Assembly: GCA_965153355.1 (NCBI GenBank) | Contig: OZ231127.1 | Span: forward strand, 100,874,001 to 100,938,000 | Length of the DNA stretch: 64,000 nucleotides | Reading direction: 5' to 3' | From: Flaccisagitta enflata | Taxonomy: Eukaryota > Chaetognatha > Sagittoidea > Aphragmophora | Part shown: piece by piece, positions 10,798 through 22,585 of the stretch | Layout: every line of letters starts with the position of its first letter | Numbering within the stretch: position 1 is the first letter of the stretch | Position numbers and translations under genes: made by a program | The notes under the pieces: generated by a model | Told to the model about the DNA's origin: nothing | Seen by the model: the letters and a program-made list of their open reading frames with translations, nothing else | Database searches by the model: none

Positions 10798-11010
10798 TGC
10801 GAGCGGATTTTGCATTACTGCTCCCGCCCAACCGTCCGCGACTGGATTGCCGTGTATCCGGCCTTGTTTTACTTCTGTGCACGTGACTCTATGAGCAGCT
10901 CTGTCCATCAGTAGGTCGGTGCTTGACATTATGCGTATGTACAGCGTAACACTTTGCTTCTTTTTTTTGCGCCTGCCCACCCGCATGCGACTTGGGCTGC
11001 CATTTAACAG
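10798..11010 (-). mobile_element. Family A fragments
   Basis: CCGTCCGCGACTGGATTGCC, GTGTATCCGGCCTTG and a degenerate hairpin end (GTGCACGTGACTCTATGAGC) are joined to a further CCTGCCCACCCGCATGCGAC block. Probably two truncated copies. Confidence 0.6.
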
Positions 11011-11618
11011 GATGTGCAAAAAATTTGGCAAAATTTTACTAAGAACAATCTAAAATTGCTTTTAAATGATTTTGTTAATCAAAATATAGCTTTGATATGA
11101 GGGTTGGATAGTTTCATAAATCTCTTTGCCCACAGGTTGCAAGATTTCATGAATTGAAATCACTGGAGGGGAGGAAAGGTCCATTTAGAGTGGTCATGGA
11201 AAAAAAAATTCTGATGAACAAAATAAAATTGAAATTGACTTTTAAATTGTTTTAGTTGATTTTTTACAATTGTTTTAAGTCAATTTTGAGTTAAAATGAC
11301 TGTATTGCTTCTATGATGATTACCCCTCAATGAATTGACCACTTTAGGGTACTGATTTGGATGTATCATTAAGCTTAATGATTGATATCCTCAGCTTTGT
11401 TTTACTGGTAAAAAATCTGTGAAATGGGAAAATTTTACCTGAGCATAAGTCATTCCTGTTCTAACCAAGTTTTTTCTTATGGAAAACTGCACATTCTAAC
11501 ATCTACAAAAACTAATCAAGAGGCTACATCCAAAATTTTAAGTTACTAGGCCATTCAGAAGAGTGGTTTTTGTGCCCTAATGTTTTTGCCAAATTTTATG
11601 CACACCCTGTTACATTTT
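11011..11618. other. Non-coding, no recognised feature
   Basis: AT-rich sequence with no supported gene or repeat. Confidence 0.5.
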
Positions 11619-11999
11619 TAGTCGCGTGCACGCGACTCTACAACCCGCTTTGTCCGTTGGTCGGTCGGTCGGTTGGTTGGTTGGTCGGTCCGTCACACTT
11701 TACTTTTTTTATCAATTTTATTTCTTTAAGTCATTTTTAGTCATTTTAAATAATTCTAAGACATTCTAAGTCATTGTTAGTCATTGTTAGTCATTTTAAG
11801 TCATTTTAAGTCATTTTAAGTCATTTTAAGTCATTTTTGGTCATTAGGACATTTCATCATTTTAAGTCCTTTTTAGTCATTTTAAGTCATTTTAAATCAT
11901 TCTAAGTCATTCAAAGTCATTCTTAGGCATTCTAAGTCTTTTTAAGTCATTCAAAGTCAGAAAATCTCGCACGCGACTTATAGGTGTTGGCCTTGTTTT
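11619..11999 (-). mobile_element. Family A element with AAGTCATTTT core
   Basis: TTTTTAGTCGCGTGCACGCG and ACTCTACAACCCGCTTTGTC precede a (GGTC)n run. Then come CACACTTTACTTTTTTTATC, the AAGTCATTTT array, and the far end CTTATAGGTGTTGGCCTTG. It is the reverse orientation of the 1530-3455 element and much shorter. It ends 41 bp from the stop of the XK-like ORF. Confidence 0.75.
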
Positions 12000-12039
12000 T
12001 ACTTAACCCTGATGAAAAAAAAACATATTTCAACGTTAT

Positions 12040-12663
12040 CTATAAATCTAGACTAGGTGTGTACTTCATGGACATGCTCTGATTCTCTCCCAAAGAAAAT
12101 GGATCCGGAAAAAGTAAATTTGCAAACCTTTGTATATATTTGTATATTCCGTCGTCATCAGCATTCCGCAGGACAAAAACCGCGCCATATAAATTAATAA
12201 CGACAGGTCCAAGCAGAATCAGCGAGCAGGGAAGTAAAATGATTCGTATTAATTCAGGCAGGAAATTAAGACGAGCGTCATTTTGATAAAGGAGGCGCGT
12301 GGTCAAAAGGAATTGAATGACCCCGCCCAGCGCGATGAAAATCGTCGTCAGAATGGCAATTTTATTATTGAATTTAGCATCGATGCCGTTGGATGATAGT
12401 CTACTGTTCATCCAGCCCCAGCCAGTGCCGTGTAGTATTTCCGTTTCATTCATCCAAAATTGGACGATGTGACTGCCATTCCAAATTTCGTATTCCACAA
12501 GGCCTGTTGATAGTCTCGTGAGGTTCGTCACTTTTTTATCATAAAAAAAATCGCTGTTCTTCCAGTATTCATGGGCAAGTGCTACGTCCGTGCCGATGTC
12601 GACCAACGTGAACGCGGCGCCGTAGCAAAATAAAAAGAAGGCGATTAAGGTTCTCAATTCCAT
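12040..12663 (-). CDS. Multi-pass membrane protein, possibly XK-related (short)
   Basis: A 207-codon frame with an ATG start and TAG stop. Three hydrophobic segments are visible: about residues 5-27, 103-126 and 138-168. The first runs into VDIGTDVALAHEYW, which resembles the D-I-x-x-D motif of the first membrane segment of XK/XKR proteins (plasma-membrane proteins, some of them phospholipid scramblases). The loop between the first two segments carries NLT, NGS and NET sequons, so it is probably extracytoplasmic. XK proteins are usually about 400-600 residues with more segments, so this is either an N-terminal part, an exon of a larger gene, or a different small membrane protein. A family A element starts just past the stop. 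The family call is tentative; the membrane character is clear. Confidence 0.5.
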   Translation of the reverse strand: MELRTLIAFFLFCYGAAFTLVDIGTDVALAHEYWKNSDFFYDKKVTNLTRLSTGLVEYEIWNGSHIVQFWMNETEILHGTGWGWMNSRLSSNGIDAKFNNKIAILTTIFIALGGVIQFLLTTRLLYQNDARLNFLPELIRIILLPCSLILLGPVVINLYGAVFVLRNADDDGIYKYIQRFANLLFPDPFSLGENQSMSMKYTPSLDL

Positions 12664-12754
12664 GATGATAAACTTTGAGTTTCTTTTTGCGCAAAATAAT
12701 TATCCACCTGCTCACTGACAAAATCACAAACTTTTATACGACCATTTTGATATC

Positions 12755-12884
12755 AACAAGGCCAAGTAGGACAGTAAGGTGTGACGTGTGGGTCGTCAAA
12801 CGAATACGTTACCCGACAGACAGACAGACCGACCAACCAAGCAGCCAACCGATTAACGGACGCGGCCAGCTTCACCGTGTTTAG
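12755..12884 (+). mobile_element. Degenerate family A copy
   Basis: AACAAGGCCAAGTAGGACAG leads to GACAGACAGACCGACCAACC and a decayed end. The usual hairpin is no longer intact. Confidence 0.5.
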
Positions 12885-13186
12885 ATCGAAATGGCAAATA
12901 GAAAACCTTTGTAGTTTGTTACTAGCCCAAAAACTTTTAGTATAATCATACTGTATTTGAACATCAAACAAATTTAATACAAGCTGAAATCTAAATAATC
13001 TTGTACCTAAAGGGATATTCTTTCTTGGGGAAAAAAGTTCTACAAAATCCGCCACCAGGAAATGGCTAATTTTTTACATTGTTTTTTGCATTGTTTTTCT
13101 ATTGCAAAAAGGCATTTTCAATGAAATTTTGATTGAATTTCGATTGAAATGTTGATAAACCATGCATTAAAAATATTTTATAATCT

Positions 13187-13629
13187 TGAGCTCGCAACTC
13201 GATGAGAAGCTTTGTCCATCAATCAGTCCCTTGGTCTGTTGATCCATCTGTCAGTACGTCAGTCCGTCTGTTGGTCTGTAATGATCAAGTCAAAAAGTGC
13301 AATTCCCATACAAAGCGCATTTCCACGCCTGCATGTGTTTGAGTGTGTAAAAGGGTGTGGAAGGGGGATGTTTGCCCCAGCCCACTTGTCAGTGACAATA
13401 TTGTTTAGAAACAAGTGAGGTAGGGTCACAATATTGTTGCAGATGGGTGGGCAGGGGCGTCCAACCTCACCCAGCCTCACCCCTTCACACTAACACATCC
13501 AAATGCGCATTTCTACAAATTTCAACTCTTGCATTACAGTCCAATGGACCATTGGACTGACGGACCAACAGACCAATAGACTGACAGAGAGACAAAGCCT
13601 CTTATAAAATTGAGTGTCCGCCACTAAAA
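13187..13629. mobile_element. Two family A copies (minus fragment, then a plus copy of the CACAATATTGTTG subtype)
   Basis: 13187-13290 is a reverse hairpin end with GTCAGTCCGTCTGTTGG units. 13424-13629 is a plus copy. Its left end is GGTCACAATATTGTTGCAGA followed by GGGTGGGCAGGGGCG, and its right end is AAAGCCTCTTATAAAATTGA. The same left-end subtype recurs at about 42022 and 50756. Confidence 0.65.
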
Positions 13630-13873
13630 CAGAGAAGAATCAAATATCCTTTGACTTTCTGACTGGCAGAGAAAAATAACCGGTTTTTCCTTTTTCTGAT
13701 TTTTCTGCTTTTTTGGGCCAAATGAGCCTATGCATCATATTAGCAGGGTAAATATGACTATGCTTTTTTTGATGGCAAGCATCAGAATTCTGTGCAAACA
13801 ATAGTCATTGAGTTTTAATGCATTAAATCTGATCACAACCTTATGCGTATGGATTTTATGCTTTTCATGGAAA

Positions 13874-13975
13874 ACGAGGCCAGATACACAGCAACCCAGT
13901 CATGGACGGTTGGACAAGAGCAGTAATGCAAAAAACACTCAAAAGTGTGATGGACGAATGGATCATCAGCAAACC
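13874..13975 (+). mobile_element. Family A left-end fragment
   Basis: GAGGCCAGATACACAGCAAC, CATGGACGGTTGGACAAGAG and CAGTAATGCAAAAAACACTC match the copies at 41824 and 42255. The hairpin end is missing because family B sequence abuts it. Confidence 0.6.
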
Positions 13976-14310
13976 AGTCACCCAAGGGCAATATCTGGTC
14001 AGGGGTATCTTATGCCCTGCTGTACCTCACTGTGACTCCAAGTGTAAGGAAGCAGGGCAGTGGCCTCAGTAGGAATGATGTCCTATAGAACACTTGGGAC
14101 TTTTATTTGTCTTACCTCAAAGATTTTATGAGGCCTTAGATAGCAGGTTGAAGGCCTATGATGTTTGGAATACCTCTTCAAGACTGTTTCAAAACCTGAG
14201 AGGTCTGATTTTTGGCCTAGCTGGGCCTAGCTGGGCTTAATAAAGCTGATTTGAGATGTAAGAGGGGGATGTGAGAGTCTTGACAGGGCTGAACAGGGCC
14301 AATAAAGGGC
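13976..14310 (+). repeat. Family B copy
   Basis: CAGTCACCCAAGGGCAATAT, TGCCCTGCTG, GGCAGTGGCC and GATGTCCTATAGAACAC, followed by degenerate GGCCTAGCTGGG-type units. Confidence 0.65.
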
Positions 14311-14650
14311 TGAGGGTGCTGATCTGTAATCAGTAATGTGTATAATTGAGGGGCTTTGGATTTCATTCCCCCCATTGCTTTTCTTTCCTGCAACGCATCG
14401 CGTTGTGTTATAAAATCTATGGTTTTCTTTTCCACAAAGCAATAAAACAGTAAGATATAAATTGTGTTTTAGTAATCAAATTTCACTTTTTGGTACTATC
14501 AAAAGTGCTAAATCTTCAAAAAAATTCTTTTTTCTTTTTTTTCAAGCTTTTGATTTTTTTCCCCATCTCTAAACCATTTGATTTTATTCTCTCTCTCACC
14601 TGCCTGAGGGGACTGATCTGAGAGGCCCTGGGAGGACTAGTTTGAGATCT

Positions 14651-14790
14651 AACCAGTCGCCCAAGGGCAATATGTGGTCAGCGATACCTATTGCCCTGCT
14701 ATGTATGTTGGTGAATGTAGATCATGGGTAGTAGGGCAGTAGCCCTGAAGGGGACGATGTCCTGGAGAATACGGGGACTTTAGTTTTTTC
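14651..14790 (+). repeat. Family B fragment
   Basis: CAGTCGCCCAAGGGCAATAT through GCAGTAGCCCTGAAGGGGAC and GATGTCCTGGAGAATAC, without a core array. Confidence 0.7.
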
Positions 14791-14806
14791 ATCCATCGGT
14801 GTGTGC

Positions 14807-15375
14807 AGTAGTGGTAGACCGAAGGGGGGTAGGCCGAAGTCGAAGCCGAAGCCGAAGATAACAATTTACTTCAGCCGAAGCCGAATCCGAAGATTGCCGA
14901 AGTCGGTTGCCAAAGTCCGAAGTTTTTGTCTTTTTTGTTTAAAAATTTAAACTTTAGCAAAAAAAGAAAAGTGAAAACCTTTTAAGCTTCTGCAATATAA
15001 TATTGATTTCATATTTTGATGAATGTAATATACATAAACATAATCACTCGAATATTATCATAAAACAATAAACATAAATTTTATTACAAATGAACTATTT
15101 AAAAAAAGAATTGTTATAATTCAATCAATTCATCAAAATAAGTAAAGATTTGATCTAAATCTATCACAATTAAATCAAAACTTCATTGATATACATCAAT
15201 AAAAAAAAGACTATTGAATTTTAACGTTCTCATTTAATTATCAATTTTTAAATTATTACTTTCTTTAGTTTCAGCTTCGGCTTTAACTTTCTTCGGCTTC
15301 AGCTTTGGTTTTGACTTTCTTTGGTTTCAGCTTCGGCTTCGACTTTGGGTAACCTACCTTAGGTCAACCACTACT
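14807..15375. mobile_element. Terminal-inverted-repeat element with GAAGCC-rich arms
   Basis: The left end is AGTAGTGGTAGACCGAAGGG followed by GTCGAAGCCGAAGCCGAAG. The right end carries CTTCGGCTTCGACTTTGGGT and AGGTCAACCACTACT, its imperfect reverse complement. The 350-bp interior is AT-rich and non-coding. I could not see a clear target duplication, so the superfamily is open. Confidence 0.65.
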
Positions 15376-16090
15376 TTTTTCTAAGACTTAACTCCAATGA
15401 TTATAAACCTGGGGCCCATTGTTTTAACACCACTGATTGTCAAGGGTCAACCTATGGTACACCAATGATTTTTTAACTCCAATTCACCACTACTTTTAAC
15501 TACAACAAGGCCAGACACACGGCTACCCAAGTCGCATATGAGGCTTTGAAACATGTTTAATTTGAGGAATAAGGAACGCACCTTTGAAGTAAAAAAAAGA
15601 ATTGTATAAAGAGGAAACATTTATTTGCAGAGAAAAGCTTATTACAAGATGTGAACCCCCTGTAGACTGTAGCACCCAGCTTTAGCCAATTATCCTAGAA
15701 AGAACTTTGAGATTAAAAACAGAATATTTATATTGATACAAACGGCACCACCAGAGCAATATCTTTTAATTAAGTGCTTTAATTCAAGATATAGCTTGTT
15801 AGTGTTAACACAAATTATTTTTCAAAATTCTTAAAATCAAGGATTTTACACTATAATTTTTTTTTAAAATGAAAAATGCAAAATCGCCTTAATGGTGCCA
15901 CTTGTATTATACTTATACTTTGTATTATAATTTGCAACCTGTTATAATCAATCTATTATTATATTTTGATCTGTAAGGGGGTGCTACAGTTTTAGGGCGT
16001 TCACACCTTGTATTAACCCTTCTTCTGTAGGTATTAGAGACTTTAAATGAAATGCTAAAACAAGTCAGGTTGCAATGTAATCATAGGACA
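15376..16090. other. Non-coding, with a short family A left end
   Basis: CAACAAGGCCAGACACACGG and CTACCCAAGTCGCATATGAG at about 15504-15543 are a truncated family A left end. The rest is AT-rich and without a gene. Confidence 0.5.
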
Positions 16091-16094
16091 GTTG

Positions 16095-16275
<181 letters not shown>

Positions 16276-16559
16276 ACAGACACAGTTATTCTAACTTTTT
16301 TTTGCTATGCTTCAAGCTGATATCCATGGAAGATACATTCATTATATTTTGGTAGGAGAGAGAAGAGGAGTGAAAATGACACCTGTTCCGATGATGAGTT
16401 GAATTCACATACCAAAAGAAAAAAAAACAAAAGATTTGTGACTTCGGTTTATGACTTCGGTCGTCGGCTTCCCGATGGTGAGTCACGTCACCGGCGTTGG
16501 TTCCGGTGTTGGAGCATGGCGCCGGTCAGAAGACCGACGCCGATGCCGGATCTTCGCCT

Positions 16560-17090
16560 TACACTAGTGTGCAGATTTGAGCCTCAAGGCTGGGGTTTGA
16601 GCCTTGAGGCTAGGATTTCAGCCTTGAGGCTGGGATTTGAGCTTTGAGGCTGGGATTTGAGCCTTGAGGCTGGGATTTGAGCCTTGAGGCTGGGATTTGA
16701 GCCTCAAGGCTGGGATTTTGAGTCTCGAGGCTGGGATTTGAGCCTCAAGGCTGGGATTTGAGCCTCAAGGCTGGGATTTGAGCCTCAAGGTGGGGGGGAC
16801 GCATGCACCCACAAACAAACAAAAGTCCCCCTGTGTTTTACAGGACATTGTCCCCTTTGGGGCCGCTGCCCAAAAGTCCAAGGAGGGCTGCTTTTGGGCC
16901 CAAAAGGGTCCAATTTCAGGCTTAAGAGAGCTGATTTGGGGCTTGAGATAGTTGCATCAAGGGCAGATTTCAGGCTTGAGGCTTGATGGGAGGGATGCAC
17001 ATATGAATGAACAGACAGATGGACAAGTGAAAGTCCCCCTGTGTACTACAGAAAATCGTTCCCTTCAAGGCCACAGCCCAAAAAATCATT
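16560..17090 (-). repeat. Family B copy with GCCTTGAGGCTGGGATTTGA core
   Basis: About eleven 20-bp units (16570-16790) are followed by the reverse signature ACAGGACATTGTCCCCTTTG and GGGGCCGCTGCCC, then a second decayed signature near 17040-17090. Confidence 0.8.
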
Positions 17091-18015
17091 ATTTTTGGTC
17101 ATTTCTAGCCTTTTAGAGAGTCAGTTTGGCTTTGAAGAGCCCTTGAGGGTCTCCCAGATAGGCTCCCCCAGGGGCTATTAACCTTTGTTACTGTTCCTCG
17201 CTACCAGATGAGAATATGTTGACAGCAAATATATTCTTAAGACATTAATCAGCAGAGATTTTGCCATAAATTGTGATTTCGATCATTTTCAGCCATTTTT
17301 TTTTTGGGGGGGGGGTTCCCTTTCAAAGCCCTTGGAGGGTTCCTCAGAGGCTCCCGTCCCCTATATCTCAATTTTCATACTTAACCATCAAATGTCTTTC
17401 TAACTAAATCATTTCCAAGGTTTACTATCAGTCCATTATGGATTATAAAGAAGCTTCTAAAAATTTTTGATGATACTTTAATTCCATTATGCATACCCGG
17501 ATCATGAATTTAACAATATCGCCCAGGAGGATAGCCAGTCAAGGTTTTTGGCTCAGATCAATTATATTTCCAATATAGAGCATATTTTGAAAAACTATTT
17601 CTGATTTTTTCGTAAATTTGGCCTACAACTCATTAGGTATGCACTCTATTCTTTGCAATTAATGTCGCATTATATAGCTACTTTTTAGCCTATTTTTTGG
17701 CAATGTTCCTGGTGGCGGATTTTAGAGAACTTTTTTTTTCCTGAAAGTACAAACCTTAAGGTTCAAGAATATGCAACATTTTGCTTGTATTTCATTTGTT
17801 TGATGTTCCCTGAAAAAAAACTCTTAAATGATCAAACTATTTCAAATTTTTTGTGAATGTCAGTAACAACTGACCATTTTGTCACGTCAAATCTCAGATT
17901 TCAGTATAGAATATTTTGAGGACAGTAAAGAATTGGAAGATGTGCCACTTTGAAAGCAGAATCATTTCTTCCTTGCTTTATCCGAGAAAACCTGTTTTTA
18001 TGATCATACAAATAG
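17091..18015. other. Non-coding, no recognised feature
   Basis: AT-rich low-copy sequence with a G run at about 17306-17316. No supported gene. Confidence 0.45.
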
Positions 18016-18312
18016 TGATGTGGAAGCGGAAGCGGAAGCGGAAGCGGAAGCGGAAGCGGGTGGAAGCGGCGTTTTCTGGAAGCGGAAACGGAAGCAATTT
18101 TCAAAATATCAGTGGAAGCAGAAGCGGAAGCGGAAGTGGTTTTTAGAATCTTAGCGGAAGCTGAAGCGGAAGCAGAAGCGGAAATAAGATATTGAATGGA
18201 AGCGGAAAAGGAAGCGGGAGCGGATAGAGTGGAAGCGGAAAAGGAAGCGGAAAAGGAAGCGGAAAAAGAAGCGGAAGCGGAAGCGCTCAAAGCTCAAAGC
18301 TCACTTCCACAT
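18016..18312. repeat. (GGAAGC)n array, probably the core of a hAT-like element
   Basis: Hexamer units GGAAGC/GGAAAA with small interruptions. The left edge TAGTGATGTGGAAGCGG and right edge CTCACTTCCACA are short inverted repeats. They match in kind the termini of the 24816 element (TAAGGATGTGGAAGCGG). Frames with long Ser-Ala runs are artefacts. Confidence 0.7.
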
Positions 18313-18465
18313 AAATATATCATTGAGCACAAAAATATGTATTGAATATTTGTATTTGGTTTACAATATTTTTGTGTATTGCTTATTAGGTTTCCCCGAT
18401 TCATGTAAATAATTTTAACAATGAAATATGATACAATGTTAAACAGTGAAGAAGAAAATCAAAAA

Positions 18466-18523
18466 AGAGAGAAAGAAAGAGAGAGAGAGAAAGATAGAGA
18501 GAGAGAATGAGAGAGGGAGAGAG
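18466..18523. repeat. GA-rich microsatellite
   Basis: Imperfect AGAGAGAAAG and GAGAGA tract. Confidence 0.85.
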
Positions 18524-19192
18524 TTAATACATATAATGGCTCAAGAACAAACTGTCTTGGTAACATTAGACTGAATGGGGGAAGCTCTCTAGGCCAAACT
18601 TCGGACTAGAGTTACAACTGAAACCTCTTTAGTCAGATTCGGACTTGAGTGGAATGAAGCAGTACATGCCTCATTTTCAATTCTAACTAGAATGGTTTTT
18701 GTTTTAACTTCCTCAGGGGATTCTAAAAGTTTGTTTTATTTTTTTCTTATTTTGAATTTGCTTTCACTTTTGAGCTTTATCTTTTTTTGACACCATTTTT
18801 TCACTTATCCTAAAAAAAGAATTTTTGAAATTCTTCTTAAAAATATAAAAAAATCATCATAAGAAATAGTCTAGAAATGAAAAGAAATTATATTTGTCAT
18901 TTCCTGTTTTGATATTTTTTTATATTAAAGAATTAAATGATTATTTAAAAAAAAAAACCAAAATGTCATTTTTAGGAATTTTTATCTTTAGATTTTCAGA
19001 AATTTATTATGATAGATTGCGTTAAAAGATGATATAAAGAAAGATGAAAAGTGATGCAAATTAGGTCTTAATTAGACCCAAAATAACTCTCTTTTTGGAG
19101 TTCATTCATAAACCACTCTAGTTAGAAGAGGCAGTAAAAACTAAAACCACTCTAGTCCAATTCTGTTTTGAGTGGTTTGGGAAAAGAAAAGG

Positions 19193-19205
19193 GAGAGGGA
19201 GAGAG

Positions 19206-19272
<67 letters not shown>
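19193..19272. repeat. (GA)n microsatellite
   Basis: Nearly pure GA tract, immediately before the family A fragment. Confidence 0.9.
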
Positions 19273-19275
<3 letters not shown>

Positions 19276-19315
19276 CGAAAAAGAGCAAATTGAAGCGAAA
19301 ACAAGGACCCTTTAC

Positions 19316-19510
19316 AGTCGCGTGCGGTTGTTAAGAACATGAGACCAAAAGACTAAAAGACCAAAAGACTAAAAGACTAAATGTAAATTGACTTACATTT
19401 ACCTTAAACAACTTAAAATGACTTAAAATGACTCAAAATGGCGTAAAACGTCGAAAAAAAGCTAAGTGCTTCCGACAGACGGACAGACGGACAGAGTGGG
19501 TCATAGAGTC
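19316..19510 (+). mobile_element. Family A fragment abutting a gag-like ORF
   Basis: CAGTCGCGTGCGGTTGTTAAG, GACCAAAAGACTAAAAGAC units, AAAATGACTTAAAATGACTC units, then GACGGACAGACGGACAGAG and GGGTCATAGAGTC. The hairpin end is cut short and coding sequence of the gag-like ORF begins at once. Confidence 0.6.
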
Positions 19511-19512
19511 TA

Positions 19513-20002
19513 CTAAATATCTTTTGGGTGGAGATCGTCGTTAAACAGATTTTCTTTCATTTTTTCATCACCTACAGTGAGCGGCAAACCGAGGATAAGG
19601 ACTCGCTGGTTGACTGATCTGTCCTGTGGCAGTTGGGGGGTGACACGTCCATATGTGTCCGGCCATTCTTGCCTGAGGATGCTGAAATCATGTGGACTTT
19701 GACCTTCTACTAATACGTTGCCTGATTGCAAGACTTTTATGGTCTTGATTTTAGCTTCTGGTTTTAGCTCCTGAATTATTTTCGCCAGCTCTCGTGGGTT
19801 GCTTTTAATCTCCGGGGCAAGGCGGTTTTTGAGAATGTTTGGCAAAATGTTGTACTGAATTCCATTTGTGGGTTCCTTCGTCATGGATTGAATTTGAGCT
19901 TTGTCGTTGAGGATGGTGTTATTGTTGGTAGCATTGTTGTTGACATTGGCGTTGCTGTTGATGTTGGCATTATTGTTGATGTTGGCGTTGTTACTGACAT
20001 TG

Positions 20003-20067
<65 letters not shown>

Positions 20068-20607
20068 GGCGTTGGCGTTTTGGTTGGCGTTGCTGCTGCT
20101 GCTGCTACTGTTCCTGTCCCCTCCTGGCAACGATGAGTCTTTGAGCGCTTTTGCGATTCCATCGATTACATCAAGAAATACCGTTGAGACAAAGTTGTCA
20201 AGCGAATTGCGCGTTTTTCCCCCTTTTGGCCACTGTACTTGGATCTTCCCCGATCGATAGATTTCCATGTGAGCCCCTGAGCAACCCGTAATGGTGCTAA
20301 TATCGAACTTAAAACCATTAGTGAGCTCAGATTTGGTCGCTCCCATTAGCTCCAGCGCGTCGCATGTTTTCTCTAACTTTGGCGGTTTGACGAAGAGGCT
20401 GAATGGCGACGCTTCCAATTTGTCTACATTCCATTGGTAGACGTAGATGCGACCCTCAGAGATGCGCCTCACTTCCTCGATCACTTTCTTTGCCTTTTCA
20501 GAAATCACATTGTCTGTCTTTAATTCTGGCGGCTTTCCCATCCTGACGACTTTTCGTTGTTCTGGCGAACGGGATAGACTTTTCCGCGATTGCGTGACCT
20601 TGATCAT
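19513..20607 (-). CDS. Retrotransposon gag/ORF1-like protein with poly-Asn run, 3'-truncated
   Basis: A 364-codon ATG-initiated frame. Residues about 1-155 are basic and of unknown fold. Residues about 170-230 are almost entirely Ser then Asn, encoded by a (GTT)n/(AAC)n tract. The C-terminal part has KTIKVLQSGNVLVEG, then RVLILGLPLTVGDEKMKENL. That order resembles the ORF1/gag of CR1/Jockey-type LINE elements, where a 'GNLLVE' strand precedes a 'GVIxGVP...E' segment and zinc knuckles. No zinc knuckle or reverse transcriptase follows: the frame ends at 19513, where family A sequence begins, so the 3' part seems to have been removed. It is probably a dead element fragment. A host gene with low-complexity Asn repeats is the alternative. 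Confidence 0.5.
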
Positions 20608-20731
20608 TTGTTTTCAGCTCGAGGTATGTGCATTTAGAAGTAATTTTGGCGTGTTGAAAGGAAAACAGCAAAAAAGGATTAAATTGGCTCTCAAAATTAT
20701 AGGAAGACACGTCTAGACGCTACCTTCACTT

Positions 20732-20732
<1 letters not shown>

Positions 20733-20781
<49 letters not shown>
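20733..20781. repeat. (GA)n microsatellite
   Basis: Pure GA tract upstream of the gag-like ORF. Confidence 0.9.
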
Positions 20782-20784
<3 letters not shown>

Positions 20785-20977
20785 AATTGCAATTCTTCAT
20801 TAAGCAAGCTAAATAGTCAAATCTAAGGTTGAGTGTCTCTTTTGCTATCTCATTCAGTCTGTCTGTTTGTCTATCGATATGTCTCGCTTTGTCACTTTTG
20901 GTCCTTTTGAAGCTGTTGGTATGTTGCTGTCTGTTGATCTGCCTACAGCAGGTCTGCCAATTTTGGTCAGTTTCTTG

Positions 20978-21147
<170 letters not shown>

Positions 21148-21855
21148 GTGCATCTCCACACCGATTTAAACTCAGGTTAGGAAAGTTGTGGTCCCGGTGA
21201 AAAATGTCAGGGTCCCAAAAAGGGAAAGTTAATCATTTCTTTCTGATTGATAAAAGAATGGACAAAACGTTTTTTTGAAAACAGGCGTGTGCATTCATGA
21301 CCAATAATGACCAATATACAATGTAACCTAGTGAGATAAGACAAAATAGAATGGAAAATCCTCCGGGACTGGTCCCGGAGACAGTCCAGGAGAAAATTTA
21401 GGCTCTGGGCTTGTTAATTCAAGCTGTGTCTCAGCAGCAACAATATTGGCTATTTTTACTCAATCACATTCTTTTTTTCTTTTTTTCTTTCGCTCTCTTT
21501 TATCATCTGAGATTTGATTTATGCTAGAACTTTCAATGCAAATTTCAATGAGCTACATAGCTATGAGAAAACTAATTGACAGATTTTTTAGCAAATCAAA
21601 GAAAATCATGAAAAATGACCATTCAAAAATGCATAAAAATTTTGTGATTTTCTTTTTATAAGGATTTGATAACTGAAATGAATCATCTGATCATAAGGTT
21701 TAGAAACATCTTCTGAAGTTTTGATATATCTACTCCATTTTAAATGACAAGAAATAATGTGTTGTTGTCTTTGCTGCTAGGATGCGATATCGCACCTTAG
21801 CTGCACTTTTTGCAATTAATGCATCACAGCAAACAGCTCCTAACGATGTCTAAAT

Positions 21856-22060
21856 ACCCCGTAATCGGGGGTGATATTAAACCCCGGGGGTTATTCGGGG
21901 TTGCTCGGGGTTGCTCGGGGTTGAACCCCAAGTAAACCCCGAGAAAGCCAAGCTTGGGGTTTGCTCGGGGTTGCTCGGGGTTTGCTCGGGGTTGACATTA
22001 TTTCTAAAGACATTTCCATTATTTACCAAAGACAATTCTTAGCCAACCCCAAGAAACCCC
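21856..22060. repeat. Short GGGGTTGCTC tandem repeat
   Basis: Repeats of CGGGGTTGCTCGGGGTT with inverted neighbours (AACCCCAAGTAAACCCCGAG), ending in the inverted ACCCCAAGAAACCCCGAGC near 22045-22065. It can fold back on itself. Origin unknown. Confidence 0.7.
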
Positions 22061-22484
22061 GAGCAATCAAGAAATTCTTTGGTCATTTTGTATTCTTTGA
22101 TTACTGACATAACTTGATTTTTGTGCGTCATAGTACAGTTAAGGACGAAGTGAAACGTGGATGAGATATTCTTTGCAATGAACTGTCTTCTTTAGATGTC
22201 TTTCTTACGATTACTATAGATTCTACCAAAATTAGTTTTAGCTATCCTCCCGAGCCATAAGAATTGATTTGACAGCAGATTCTTCTTTGTTGGACATAAA
22301 TCTATCACAATCAAGACAAAAATCAATTCTTACGGCTTGTTAGGAGGCCCCCCCCCCTTGGGTTTTTAACACCCGTCCCCAACAATTATGTGACCCTGTG
22401 TCCTTCATTCTATTATTTCAGCATCATTGGGCAATGTTTTCATTACTACACATGTCCGAATGCATGATTAGCTTTATCATCACT

Positions 22485-22540
22485 GCTCCTGCCGATTCAC
22501 GCGAAACTTGGATCGCCATGTATTCAGCCTTGTTTTGTTT
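22485..22540 (-). mobile_element. Family A left-end fragment
   Basis: ACTGCTCCTGCCGATTCACG through GTATTCAGCCTTGTTTTG is the reverse of the family A left end. Confidence 0.55.
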
Positions 22541-22585
22541 GATAGCAATTCATCCAAAAGAAGCTAGGAGTGGATCAGGAAAATG

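Noticed and set aside
19881-20260. Thr-rich and Leu/Val-rich frames overlapping the gag-like ORF
   Set aside because: They are other frames of the poly-Asn (GTT/AAC) tract; the Asn frame is longer and has meaningful flanks.
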